Positions 50,127 through 57,969 of a DNA stretch of 64,000 nt are shown here, piece by piece; position 1 is the stretch's first letter; every line of letters begins with the position of its first letter. The DNA comes from Pseudomonas sp. PA27(2017). GTDB lineage: Bacteria; Pseudomonadota; Gammaproteobacteria; Pseudomonadales; Pseudomonadaceae. A model generated the notes under the pieces. That model searched no databases and was not told the origin of the DNA. It saw only the letters and a list, made by a program, of their open reading frames with translations. The stretch spans positions 62,272 through 126,271 of the forward strand of contig NZ_MSXW01000061.1 of assembly GCF_001945445.1 (NCBI RefSeq), written 5' to 3'. A program made the translations under genes and the position numbers.

Positions 50127-51703
50127 AGACAGTCGAGATCCTGGCCCCCAACGGTCTGCCCGCGCGCGAGCAGCTCAGCACCTGGCAGGGCGCCGCGGGC
50201 GGTTTCGGTGGTCAGCTGGAGCGCTGGCTACCGGCTATGAAGAGCATGGACGCCGCGCTGCTGCCGAACCTCAAGCTTGGCAACGCTCGCGCTGAAGACG
50301 TCACCCGCAATAACGCCTTCGCCGCCAACGGCGTGCAACTGCACATCGATAACATCGTGGGTCACCTGTTCCGCCTCAGCTACAAGCCACGCTGGAAGCG
50401 CCTGGGCATCAGCGATGCGGACGCCCGCGCTTTTGCCGAGGATGTCGAGGCCTGGTGGTTCGAGTTTGCCGAGGATCCCGTGGGCTGCTGGCTCGACGTG
50501 GAGCGCAAACGCACGGCCACCATGATGGTGCGCGAGGCGGTCGGCACCCACACCCGGCTCGGCGAGATATCCGCCGCTGCCGAGTGGGTCGAACGACGTG
50601 GCACACCTATGCGCACTGCAGTACGTATGGTCAGCCCCAAGCGCATCGGTAACCCCGGTGATCGGTCGGACACTGCCACCATTCGCGGTGGCGTGGAGTT
50701 CGACCGCAACGGCGTGGCCATCGCCTACCACGTTCGGCAGTTGGCCTCGGGTGGTATGGGGCTGGGCAACGGCTATGGTCGCGAGTGGCGCCGGGTCGAG
50801 CGCGAGGCGGCCAATGGCAGGTTGAAGTTCATCCACGTGTTCGAGCCAACCGAGGACGGCCAGGCCCGCGGAGCCAACCAGTTCCTGAGCGTGCTCGAGC
50901 AGAGCCACATGCTGCCGAAGTTGCAGCACACCAAGCTACAGAACGCGATCGTCAACGCCATGTACGCAGCGACCATCGAAAGTGAGATGGGCACCGATGC
51001 GGCGTTGGAGATCATCGGCGCTGGTGATGAGGGCGTAAGCAACATCACCAAGTACATGATGGCGGTGAACAGCTTCAACACCGGCAGCAAGCTGTCGCTG
51101 AACGGCGTCAAGATCCCGCACCTGTTTCCGGGCGAGAAGCTGCACCTGCAGACCAGCGGCAACGTCGACAATGGCTATGCCGAATTTGAGTCGAGCATCC
51201 TGCGCTGGATGTCAGCGGGGCTCAACGTGCCCTATGAACCGTTTGCCCGCGACTACCGGCAGAGCACCTACAGCAGCGCTCGCGCCTCGATGATGGAAGG
51301 CTGGCGTTACTACATGGGCCGCCGCAAGGTCATCGCCTCGCGCTTCGCCACGCACCTGTTCGTGCTGGCGTTCGAGGAAGCACTGCAGCGGCGTCTGCTC
51401 ACGCTACCGCGCAATGCTGCCCGCGGCTTCTACGAAGCTCGCGCCTCTTGGTGCAACTGCGACTGGATCGGCGCCGGCCGCCTGGCCATCGATGGCCTCA
51501 AAGAGGTGAAAGAGTCGGTGCTGCGCATCCAGGAAGGGCTCAGCACCTACGAGAAGGAGCTGGCCATTCTCGGTGAGGACTATCAGGAAACCTTCGCCCA
51601 GCAGGTGCGCGAAATGAACGAACGCCGGGAGGCAGGCTTGCCGCCGCCGAGCTGGATGCGCACGCAGGAACTATCGCCGGAAGTCGCCGAGCCCACCGAA
51701 TAG
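50123..51703 (+). CDS. Portal protein (lambda gpB family)
   Basis: 526 residues, the lambda-B type size. A-R-A-E-D-V-T-R-N-N near residue 55, G-W-R-Y-Y-M-G-R-R near residue 392 and W-C-N-C-D-W-I-G near residue 446 are typical. It forms the dodecameric ring through which DNA enters. Confidence 0.93.
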   Translation: MKTVEILAPNGLPAREQLSTWQGAAGGFGGQLERWLPAMKSMDAALLPNLKLGNARAEDVTRNNAFAANGVQLHIDNIVGHLFRLSYKPRWKRLGISDADARAFAEDVEAWWFEFAEDPVGCWLDVERKRTATMMVREAVGTHTRLGEISAAAEWVERRGTPMRTAVRMVSPKRIGNPGDRSDTATIRGGVEFDRNGVAIAYHVRQLASGGMGLGNGYGREWRRVEREAANGRLKFIHVFEPTEDGQARGANQFLSVLEQSHMLPKLQHTKLQNAIVNAMYAATIESEMGTDAALEIIGAGDEGVSNITKYMMAVNSFNTGSKLSLNGVKIPHLFPGEKLHLQTSGNVDNGYAEFESSILRWMSAGLNVPYEPFARDYRQSTYSSARASMMEGWRYYMGRRKVIASRFATHLFVLAFEEALQRRLLTLPRNAARGFYEARASWCNCDWIGAGRLAIDGLKEVKESVLRIQEGLSTYEKELAILGEDYQETFAQQVREMNERREAGLPPPSWMRTQELSPEVAEPTE

Positions 51704-51711
51704 GACAGGCC

Positions 51712-53031
51712 ATGAACCAATATCCCCACATCGCCAGTCGGGTGCTGAACACGCCCCTGTTGCTGGAGCCTGGCTACGCCCGGGTGTTTTTCAGTGCCCT
51801 GAGCAGCCGCCTCGGCATCGCCTCGCTCAGCGACGAGCAGGGTGCCGTCGACATGAGCCAGAAGCTGCGGGTGGATGCCCGCAGCTACAGCAAGACTGCC
51901 ACCAACCGCTGGGGCGAAGAGGAAGTGCTGTTCCAGGTCGTGGACGGCGTCGCGCTGCTCGACGTCAAGGGTTCCCTGGCCCACAAGACCGGCAACCTCA
52001 AGCCCTACAGCGGTATGACCGGCTACGACGGCATCATCAACCGCGCCGCCATGATGTTCGCCGAGCCGGACGTGAAGGGCGTGCTGATGGACATGCACAC
52101 GCCGGGCGGCGAAGTGTTCGGTTGCTTCGATACCGCCGACCGCCTGCAGCAGCTGTCGCAATTGGCCGGCAAGCCGATCTGGTCGCTGGCCTGCGACTCC
52201 TCCTGTTCGGCAGGCATGGCGCTCTCCAGCGCCGCCAGCCGCCGGCTGATCACCCAGACCGGCTACGTCGGCTCGGTGGGCGTGGTCATGGCCCACGCCA
52301 GTTACGAAGACTATCTGGAGCAGGAGGGCATCAAAGTCACGCTCATCCACTCCGGGGCGCACAAGGTGGAGGGCAACCCCTACGAGGATCTGCCCGCCGA
52401 GGTGCTGAGGCGCTTCCAGGCCGACACCGACGCCTTGCGCCAACAATTCGCCCAGCTGGTGGCCCGCAACCTGGGGCTTTCCGTAGAGGCGGTACTGGCC
52501 ACCGAAGCCGCGGTGTTCCGCGGCCAGGCGGCAATCGATGTCGGCTTCGCTGATGGCCTGGTCAACGGGCATGAGGCGGTGGCCGAGTTCTCTGAGTATC
52601 TGTCCACGCAGGGCAGGACAACCACCATAGGAGCCACACGCATGACCGGGACAACCCCCGCGCCATCTGCCGAAGCTGCCCCACCTGCGCAGGCAGGTAG
52701 TCAGCCGGCAGCACCCTTTGATGCTGCTGCAACCGCCAGCGCCGAGCGCGCTCGCGTCCAGGGCATTCAGCAGCACGCCGAGGCCGAAGGCCGCAGCAAG
52801 CTCGCCAGCCACCTGGCGTTCAACACGGACATGGGCGTCGAGCAGGCCGCTGCACTCTTGGCCGCAGCGCCGAAAGAGCAGGGCGCCGCCCTCGATGCCA
52901 GCACCGCGCTGGACAAAATGATGGCCGCTGAAGAACAGCCGAACCTCACCGCTGGTGCTGGCGACGCCAAACCCACCCAGGCCCAGGGCATCGCAGCCAG
53001 CTGGGCCAAAGCCACGGGAGCGAAAGTCTGA
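51712..53031 (+). CDS. Head maturation protease (S49/ClpP-like, lambda gpC)
   Basis: 439 residues. The S49 domain covers about residues 75-300, with nucleophile serine in S-C-S-A-G-M-A-L near residue 166 and D-M-H-T-P-G-G near residue 126. The C-terminal ~130 residues are low-complexity, helical and scaffold-like, and an internal start allows them to be made alone. Confidence 0.92.
   Translation: MNQYPHIASRVLNTPLLLEPGYARVFFSALSSRLGIASLSDEQGAVDMSQKLRVDARSYSKTATNRWGEEEVLFQVVDGVALLDVKGSLAHKTGNLKPYSGMTGYDGIINRAAMMFAEPDVKGVLMDMHTPGGEVFGCFDTADRLQQLSQLAGKPIWSLACDSSCSAGMALSSAASRRLITQTGYVGSVGVVMAHASYEDYLEQEGIKVTLIHSGAHKVEGNPYEDLPAEVLRRFQADTDALRQQFAQLVARNLGLSVEAVLATEAAVFRGQAAIDVGFADGLVNGHEAVAEFSEYLSTQGRTTTIGATRMTGTTPAPSAEAAPPAQAGSQPAAPFDAAATASAERARVQGIQQHAEAEGRSKLASHLAFNTDMGVEQAAALLAAAPKEQGAALDASTALDKMMAAEEQPNLTAGAGDAKPTQAQGIAASWAKATGAKV
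52642..53031 (+). CDS. Nested scaffold protein (Nu3-like) from an internal start in the protease gene
   Basis: An in-frame ATG at 52642 is preceded 8 nt upstream by TAGGAG (52628-52633), a strong ribosome site inside the protease gene. It would give a 129-residue Ala/Gln-rich scaffold, the same C/Nu3 arrangement known in lambda. Confidence 0.65.
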   Translation: MTGTTPAPSAEAAPPAQAGSQPAAPFDAAATASAERARVQGIQQHAEAEGRSKLASHLAFNTDMGVEQAAALLAAAPKEQGAALDASTALDKMMAAEEQPNLTAGAGDAKPTQAQGIAASWAKATGAKV

Positions 53032-53381
53032 TGGCCATCGTTGAACAGCCCGTCGACAACTGGGTCACCGGTTCCGACTCGTACCAGACCACCCTGGTCA
53101 CCATCCTGCTGGGCCAGAACCTGCTGGAGAAGACGCCCCTGGGCGTCGTCGAGGCCAGCGGCAAGGTGGTCGCCTGGGATTCGGCGGCCAGCGATGGCCG
53201 CGAAAAGGCCGTGTACATCACCGCCTATGCCGTGGACGCCACCGCTGCCGACCAGCAGGCCCAAGTGATCAAATCCGGCACTTTCAACCCAGAGCAGGTC
53301 GTCTGGCCGGCCGGCACCACCGATGCGCAGAAACGGGCGGCCTTCGTGGGCTCGCCGATCAGCCTGCAACTGCCCGTATAA
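53031..53381 (+). CDS. Head decoration protein (lambda gpD-like)
   Basis: 116 residues; V-E-A-S-G-K-V-V-A-W-D and I-T-A-Y-A-V-D-A-T fit the decoration protein family. One-base overlap with the protease gene. Confidence 0.88.
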   Translation: MAIVEQPVDNWVTGSDSYQTTLVTILLGQNLLEKTPLGVVEASGKVVAWDSAASDGREKAVYITAYAVDATAADQQAQVIKSGTFNPEQVVWPAGTTDAQKRAAFVGSPISLQLPV

Positions 53382-53405
53382 GGGCGCCACACCACACACC
53401 CAAGG

Positions 53406-53426
53406 GGCCGCTACAGCGGCCTTTTT
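53406..53426 (+). terminator. Terminator-like hairpin between decoration and capsid genes
   Basis: GGCCGC-TACA-GCGGCC followed by TTTTT. Inside an operon it may tune the ratio of the two proteins or give a stable 5' end for the capsid message. Confidence 0.65.
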
Positions 53427-53445
53427 CATTTCAGGAGACTGAACA

Positions 53446-54471
53446 ATGGCCGCTGGCTACGATACGACCACCCTCTTGGGTGTGAAGGAAATCCTTCCCA
53501 AGTTCACCCCGCTGTTTCTGCAGATGTTCTTCCCGACTGCCGCGACCTTCGGTACCGAAGAAGTGGCGTTCGACAAAATCAAGAAGGACCGCCGCCTAGC
53601 GCCCTTCGTGTCGCCGCTAGTTTCCGGTCGCCCGCGCCGTGAGCGCGGTGGCTTCCTCAGCACCATCAAGCCGGCCTACATCAAGGAAACCGATGTGGTG
53701 CGGCCCACGCGCTTGCTCAAGCGCCGCCTGGGCGAGGCGCTGAATGGCGAGATGAGCGCCGCCGAGCGTCACGATGCTGTGATCGGCGACATCCTCGTTG
53801 AGCAAGAGGAAAACATCGTTGCCCGCGAAGAGTGGATGGCGGTGCAGGCGGTGCTCTACGGCAAGGTGATCATGGAAGGCCCCGACCACCCGGCGGTCGA
53901 GGTCGACTATGGCCGCAGCCCCGAGAACCAGATCGTGCTCGCCGGCGCTGCCAAGTGGGACGCCGCGGACGTGGAAACCTACGACCCCACCGACGACCTG
54001 GAAGAGTGGAGCGCCGAGACCACCGGCGCCGTCGGGCTGGTGATCATGGGTAAGGGCGCCTGGAAGCTGTTCAGCCGCTTCAAGGCCGTGAAGGCCCTGC
54101 TCGAAACGCGCCGCGGCAGCACCAGTCAGCTGGAGCTCGGGCCGCAGCTCGAGAAGGAAGTTATGCGCAAGGGCTTCTTCGGCGAGTTCGAGATCGTCGT
54201 CTACACCGGCAAGTACACCGACGACGAAGGCGCGAAGACCAATTTCATGCCGGACTACGGCGTGCTGATTGCCCCGGCCAGCGCCGACAACGTGATGGCC
54301 TACGGCGGCATTCAGGATGCCAAGGCCAACGCAAATGGCATCGCTGAGGCTACGCGCTACCCGTCGAACTGGTTCACCGACAACCCCAGCGTCGAGTGGC
54401 TGCAAACGCAGACCGCGCCGGTGCCGGCGCTGTTCGATGCCGACGAGTTCGTGTTCGTCACCGTAGCCTGA
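53446..54471 (+). CDS. Major capsid protein (lambda gpE family)
   Basis: 341 residues, typical gpE length. F-F-P-T-A-A-T-F-G-T-E-E-V-A-F-D near residue 25 and the C-terminal Y-P-S-N-W-F-T-D-N-P-S-V near residue 305 are family features. Confidence 0.94.
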   Translation: MAAGYDTTTLLGVKEILPKFTPLFLQMFFPTAATFGTEEVAFDKIKKDRRLAPFVSPLVSGRPRRERGGFLSTIKPAYIKETDVVRPTRLLKRRLGEALNGEMSAAERHDAVIGDILVEQEENIVAREEWMAVQAVLYGKVIMEGPDHPAVEVDYGRSPENQIVLAGAAKWDAADVETYDPTDDLEEWSAETTGAVGLVIMGKGAWKLFSRFKAVKALLETRRGSTSQLELGPQLEKEVMRKGFFGEFEIVVYTGKYTDDEGAKTNFMPDYGVLIAPASADNVMAYGGIQDAKANANGIAEATRYPSNWFTDNPSVEWLQTQTAPVPALFDADEFVFVTVA

Positions 54472-54522
54472 TCGGCTCCCTTTCGCTGAGGCGCGCAGCC
54501 GCGCGCCTTCAGGAGATATCCC

Positions 54523-54759
54523 ATGGCAAAGCTCTACATCGTGAAAACCACCGTGCACGCCATCCCGAAAAAGGGCGGCAAGAAGGTGATCATCAAGGCC
54601 TCGAAAGACCCGCAGCCGGTTCCCAGCGAGTTCATCAAGGAGCTGCTGGCCAGTAAGGTCATCGAGGAAGCTGGCAGCGACAACACGGCGGCCGTCGATA
54701 CCACCGCTGCCCCTGCCGGCGGCGCTGGCGGCAGTGGCGACGACGCGACAGGCGACTGA
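54523..54759 (+). CDS. Small hypothetical structural-region protein
   Basis: 78 residues; basic N-terminus (KKGGKKVIIKA) and Ala/Gly-rich C-terminus. Position resembles lambda FI, but no similarity can be claimed. Good ribosome site AGGAGATATCCC. Confidence 0.6.
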   Translation: MAKLYIVKTTVHAIPKKGGKKVIIKASKDPQPVPSEFIKELLASKVIEEAGSDNTAAVDTTAAPAGGAGGSGDDATGD

Positions 54760-54761
54760 CC

Positions 54762-55088
54762 ATGCCCAGCGACTTCGACCGACTCATGCGCCGCGCTGAC
54801 GACAGCCTGTTCCGTGTGTTCGGCGAGGATCGCGCTACGTGCAAGCCCACCTACGTGGCACCCGGCAGTATACCGGTGCCGTGTGAGGTGATCCTGGCGC
54901 GCAACGTCACCGTGGCCGGCGCTGATGGCTTGTTCCGCCCCGTGCGGGTGCTGGCCGAACTGCGCTGCCACCAGGTGCAGGGCCGTCGAGGGGGCATCCT
55001 CACGGTGCCCGAAGGGCGCTTCAAGCTGGCCGAGCCGATTGATAGCGACGGCCTGGTCGAACGCTGGGAGCTACTGGAGGTGACCTGA
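54762..55088 (+). CDS. Head-tail joining protein (lambda gpFII-like)
   Basis: 108 residues; starts 2 bp after the previous gene. A beta-rich protein with P-V-P-C-E-V-I-L and an E-R-W-E-L-L-E-V end, as in gpFII-type joining proteins. Confidence 0.72.
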   Translation: MPSDFDRLMRRADDSLFRVFGEDRATCKPTYVAPGSIPVPCEVILARNVTVAGADGLFRPVRVLAELRCHQVQGRRGGILTVPEGRFKLAEPIDSDGLVERWELLEVT

Positions 55089-55657
55089 TGGCCGGCTACG
55101 ACAGCTTTCGCGTTGAGGTCAGAGGTGGCGAAGCTGCGCTGGCCCGCTTCGCGGCCGCACCCAACAAGCTGCGGCGGGCCGTGCAAATGGCCTTGAACAC
55201 CGTAGGGCGCGGCACCCGCACGCAGAGCTGGCGGGAGATTCGCGACGAAATCAACCTCAAGCCCAGCTACATCCGCAACGAAGTGAACTTCATCCCTGCC
55301 ACGCCCGATGAGCTGCGCGTGATCATCTTCGCGCGGCGGCGCGGCGTCACCCTCAGCCAGTTCCCGAACCGCCAGATGTGGCGACAAGGCAAGAACGGCA
55401 AGCGGGTGAAGGCAGGTGTTCGCGTCGAGGTGGGCAAGGGCTGGACGGAGCTGATCGAAACCGCCTTTATCGCGCCTATTGGCCCGGCCGGCGGGTTGAT
55501 CGCCGAGCGTACGGGCAAGCCTCGCCTGCCGATCGAAGTGCTGCACGGCCCGTCTCCGTCCCAGGTGCTCAGCACCAAGCTGGACGATATCGGTGCCGAT
55601 GCTCAGCGCAAACTCGAACCCGAGATTGAACGCCAACTGAGGCGCATCAACTTATGA
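55088..55657 (+). CDS. Minor tail protein Z
   Basis: 189 residues; A-L-N-T-V-G-R-G-T-R-T near residue 36 and the Arg-rich core fit gpZ (tail completion). Overlaps neighbours by 1 and 4 bp. Confidence 0.82.
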   Translation: MAGYDSFRVEVRGGEAALARFAAAPNKLRRAVQMALNTVGRGTRTQSWREIRDEINLKPSYIRNEVNFIPATPDELRVIIFARRRGVTLSQFPNRQMWRQGKNGKRVKAGVRVEVGKGWTELIETAFIAPIGPAGGLIAERTGKPRLPIEVLHGPSPSQVLSTKLDDIGADAQRKLEPEIERQLRRINL

Positions 55658-56121
55658 CCAACCCCATCAAGCAGGCGCACCAGGCAATGGTCCAGCGCCT
55701 CGGGCAGATCATGCCTGCTAACGGCTACCTCACCGACGCCGGTACCCGCATCCGCGAAGGCTGGCTCAGCGAGCTGATGCAGGCGCCTGACCTGGTGTTC
55801 CCCTTCATCGCCCTGCAGCCCGGCCTGTACGTGCCGGGCAGCTGGGGGCCAGGCGCAACGCTTACACGCGTGGGGCGCCGGGTGGTTGGGGCAGTCAATG
55901 GCGCGGCGGACAACTACCTCGAGCAGCTCGAAGAGCTTTACTGCGACCTCGTCGCCTGCTTGCAAGTGGCCGAGGGCGTACCCAACCCCTGGGGCCGGCC
56001 TGGGCCGTACCAGGTCACGCTGGAGCCCGGCCAGATGTTCCCGCCGGGTGACGGGCTCAACGCTGGCACGGTGCTCATGCCGCTCCAGCTTCACATTATC
56101 ATTCAGCAGAACGGAGCATGA
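55654..56121 (+). CDS. Tail terminator protein (lambda gpU-like)
   Basis: 155 residues; length and position between Z and V fit the tail terminator. P-F-I-A-L-Q-P-G-L-Y-V-P-G-S-W-G-P is the clearest stretch. Confidence 0.65.
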   Translation: MTNPIKQAHQAMVQRLGQIMPANGYLTDAGTRIREGWLSELMQAPDLVFPFIALQPGLYVPGSWGPGATLTRVGRRVVGAVNGAADNYLEQLEELYCDLVACLQVAEGVPNPWGRPGPYQVTLEPGQMFPPGDGLNAGTVLMPLQLHIIIQQNGA

Positions 56122-56125
56122 CCCC

Positions 56126-56332
56126 ATGACCAGCAAGACCGCTGCCGATCAGGCAGCCGCTGCGCAGGCAGACAAGCCCAAGCGCGAGCTTGTTGAGGTC
56201 ACCCTCAGCAAGCCCCATACCCACGCCGGCAAACCCTGCCAGGCGAAGAACAAAATCAAGGTGACGGCTGCTCAGAAAGAGTGGCTCGTTCGCCAGGGCA
56301 AGATCGAAGGCCAGGAGGTGAGCAATGGCTGA
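56126..56332 (+). CDS. Small phage protein (DUF7210-like)
   Basis: 68 residues from ATG 56126. V-E-V-T-L-S-K-P-H-T-H-A-G and V-T-A-A-Q-K-E-W-L match a small family found before tail tube genes. Overlaps the tube gene by 8 bp. Confidence 0.65.
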   Translation: MTSKTAADQAAAAQADKPKRELVEVTLSKPHTHAGKPCQAKNKIKVTAAQKEWLVRQGKIEGQEVSNG

Positions 56333-57068
56333 TAACCGTGGCGCCTACCTCGGCGTAGGCAAGATGTATCTCGAAGATATCGACGAGCCCAAAGGCCTCA
56401 TCTTCATCGGCAACGTCAGCTCGTTGACCTACGAGGCAACCCCTCAGGAAATCGAAGAGCAGGACTACACCAGCCCAGGCGGCGGCCTTGATGCCTCGGT
56501 ACAGCGCATCAGCTCGCTGAACATCAACTACAACGCCCGCCACTTCAAGAAGGACAACATGGCCCGTGCGCTCTACGGCAGTGCGTCGGACGTGGCAGCC
56601 GGTACCGTAACCGGTGAAGAGCACAAGGCGTACCCGGGCGCGCTGCTCTTGCTACGCAACCCCGGAGCGACCAGCGTTGTGGTCACCCCAGCAGCCGGCA
56701 GCACGCCCTTGGTGTTGGACACCGACTACTCCCTCGACCCGGCTGGCTTCCCGGTCATCACCGAAGGCGGTGCAGTACCTGCAGCCGGCCTAGATGTGGA
56801 AGTGGACTACGCGTTCGCCAAGCACGCCACCATTCAGGCCTTGGTCAAGTCCGGCAAGCGCTATCGCCAGGTGTTCGTCGGCCTCAACGAGGCGCGCAGC
56901 GGCAAGCCGGTAGTGATCGAAGTGTTCCGCGTGAACCACTCGCCGGCCACGCTCGGCTTCATCGGCGACGAGTTCCAGGGCATGGAGTTCACCGCCAAGG
57001 TCGAGAAGGACCCTACCAAGGTCGGAACCGGCCTCTCGCAGTACATGGAGATCAAGGACGTGGAGTGA
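56325..57068 (+). CDS. Major tail tube protein (lambda gpV-like)
   Basis: 247 residues. The N-terminal L-G-V-G-K-M-Y-L-E-D and central L-N-I-N-Y-N-A-R-H-F region fit phage tail tube proteins, with a beta-rich insertion near residues 95-165. It polymerises around the tape measure. Confidence 0.82.
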   Translation: MADNRGAYLGVGKMYLEDIDEPKGLIFIGNVSSLTYEATPQEIEEQDYTSPGGGLDASVQRISSLNINYNARHFKKDNMARALYGSASDVAAGTVTGEEHKAYPGALLLLRNPGATSVVVTPAAGSTPLVLDTDYSLDPAGFPVITEGGAVPAAGLDVEVDYAFAKHATIQALVKSGKRYRQVFVGLNEARSGKPVVIEVFRVNHSPATLGFIGDEFQGMEFTAKVEKDPTKVGTGLSQYMEIKDVE

Positions 57069-57139
57069 TGCAGTGGGCCAAGGATGGCCCGACTTTCCAG
57101 CAGGTGGTAGATTCCCGCCATTGAATGGGAGGGAAGCCA

Positions 57140-57463
57140 ATGTATAAAGCAATGACAGCATTGCTGGGATTGTCGATCCTCGCCGGCTGCGGTAAATCCG
57201 AATTCACTTGTAGCGAGTCACGGGCATATGGTGCAGCTCAAAGAATCATAGAGCGGCACTTGAATGCGCCTTCGACTGCTGACTTTCCGCTGTCCAGTTC
57301 ATCCCGGGTGCGAATAACCGAAACTTCCAAATGCAAGTATCGCGTCGAGTCTTATGTCGACGCCCAAAACGCTTTTGGTGCAAAGATTCGTACCCCATTT
57401 TCCATTACCGTTGAGGGTTTTCCATCTAAGGATGAGTGGATGGGGTCTGACCTCTCAATGTGA
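57140..57463 (+). CDS. Small lipoprotein inserted in the tail operon (moron candidate)
   Basis: 107 residues from ATG 57140 after GGGAGGGAAG. A lipoprotein signal ends in L-A-G-C near residue 17. The mature part has H-L-N-A-P-S-T-A-D-F-P and Y-V-D-A-Q-N-A-F-G-A, a pattern I have seen in small bacterial and prophage proteins of unknown role. It is AT-richer than the tail genes and has its own terminator. It lies between the tail tube and chaperone genes, where no structural gene is expected. Confidence 0.78.
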   Translation: MYKAMTALLGLSILAGCGKSEFTCSESRAYGAAQRIIERHLNAPSTADFPLSSSSRVRITETSKCKYRVESYVDAQNAFGAKIRTPFSITVEGFPSKDEWMGSDLSM

Positions 57464-57479
57464 TTTTTTCCACCCGCAC

Positions 57480-57503
57480 AAGCCCGCTTCGGCGGGTTTT
57501 TTA
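57480..57503 (+). terminator. Intrinsic terminator after the lipoprotein gene
   Basis: CCCGC-TTCG-GCGGG followed by T6, extended by A-T pairs at the base. It sits 17 bp before the tail chaperone ATG. Confidence 0.85.
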
Positions 57504-57519
57504 TTACCTGGAGAAAAGC

Positions 57520-57867
57520 ATGAGTGATTCAGCAGCGAAGGACGTCGTGCGTGTTGGTCCAGAAGAAAATCGGCGGGATATCGTTGTTTCCGAGCTGACG
57601 GTCGCGCAGATGCGTCAGGTGATGATGTTGAACACCTGGCCAGGCGCCGACGCCAGCCAGGAAGAGCTGATGCATTACCAGCTCGACAACTACCTCTTCG
57701 ATGGCTGCCGACTGAGCGACCTTGGCGTGATGGCAAATCTCAGGAAGGAAGAACTCAGCCAACTGACCGGCGGTGAGCTGCGCAAGGTGCTGGCCAAGGC
57801 CAAGGAGTTGAACCCGGATTTTTTCGGCGCTCTGGCTCGAATGGCGGCGGCCCGGAGCAATTCCTAG
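57520..57867 (+). CDS. Tail assembly chaperone, zero-frame product (lambda gpG-like)
   Basis: 115 residues from ATG 57520 after CTGGAGAAA. V-V-S-E-L-T-V-A-Q-M-R-Q-V near the N-terminus is typical. A slippery heptamer near the end allows a longer product. Confidence 0.85.
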   Translation: MSDSAAKDVVRVGPEENRRDIVVSELTVAQMRQVMMLNTWPGADASQEELMHYQLDNYLFDGCRLSDLGVMANLRKEELSQLTGGELRKVLAKAKELNPDFFGALARMAAARSNS

Positions 57868-57965
57868 CGGATCTCGAATCCTGCATCGCTGTGCTTGGCC
57901 GCCTCGGCCACCCCAACGCAATCCATTACCCGTGGCGCCTGTTCAAGCGCTGCCTGAAGGAGTGA
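57520..57965 (+). CDS. Tail assembly chaperone, -1 frameshift product (lambda gpGT-like)
   Basis: TTTTTTC at 57819-57825 stands exactly in the X-XXY-YYZ register of the zero frame (T, TTT, TTC). After a -1 slip the frame stays open for 46 codons from 57825 to TGA at 57963-57965, only 4 bp before the tape measure gene. The extension contains E-Q-F-L-A-D-L-E-S-C-I-A-V-L and H-Y-P-W-R-L-F, which looks like a real protein. Total about 148 residues. Confidence 0.82.
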
Positions 57966-57969
57966 CCCC

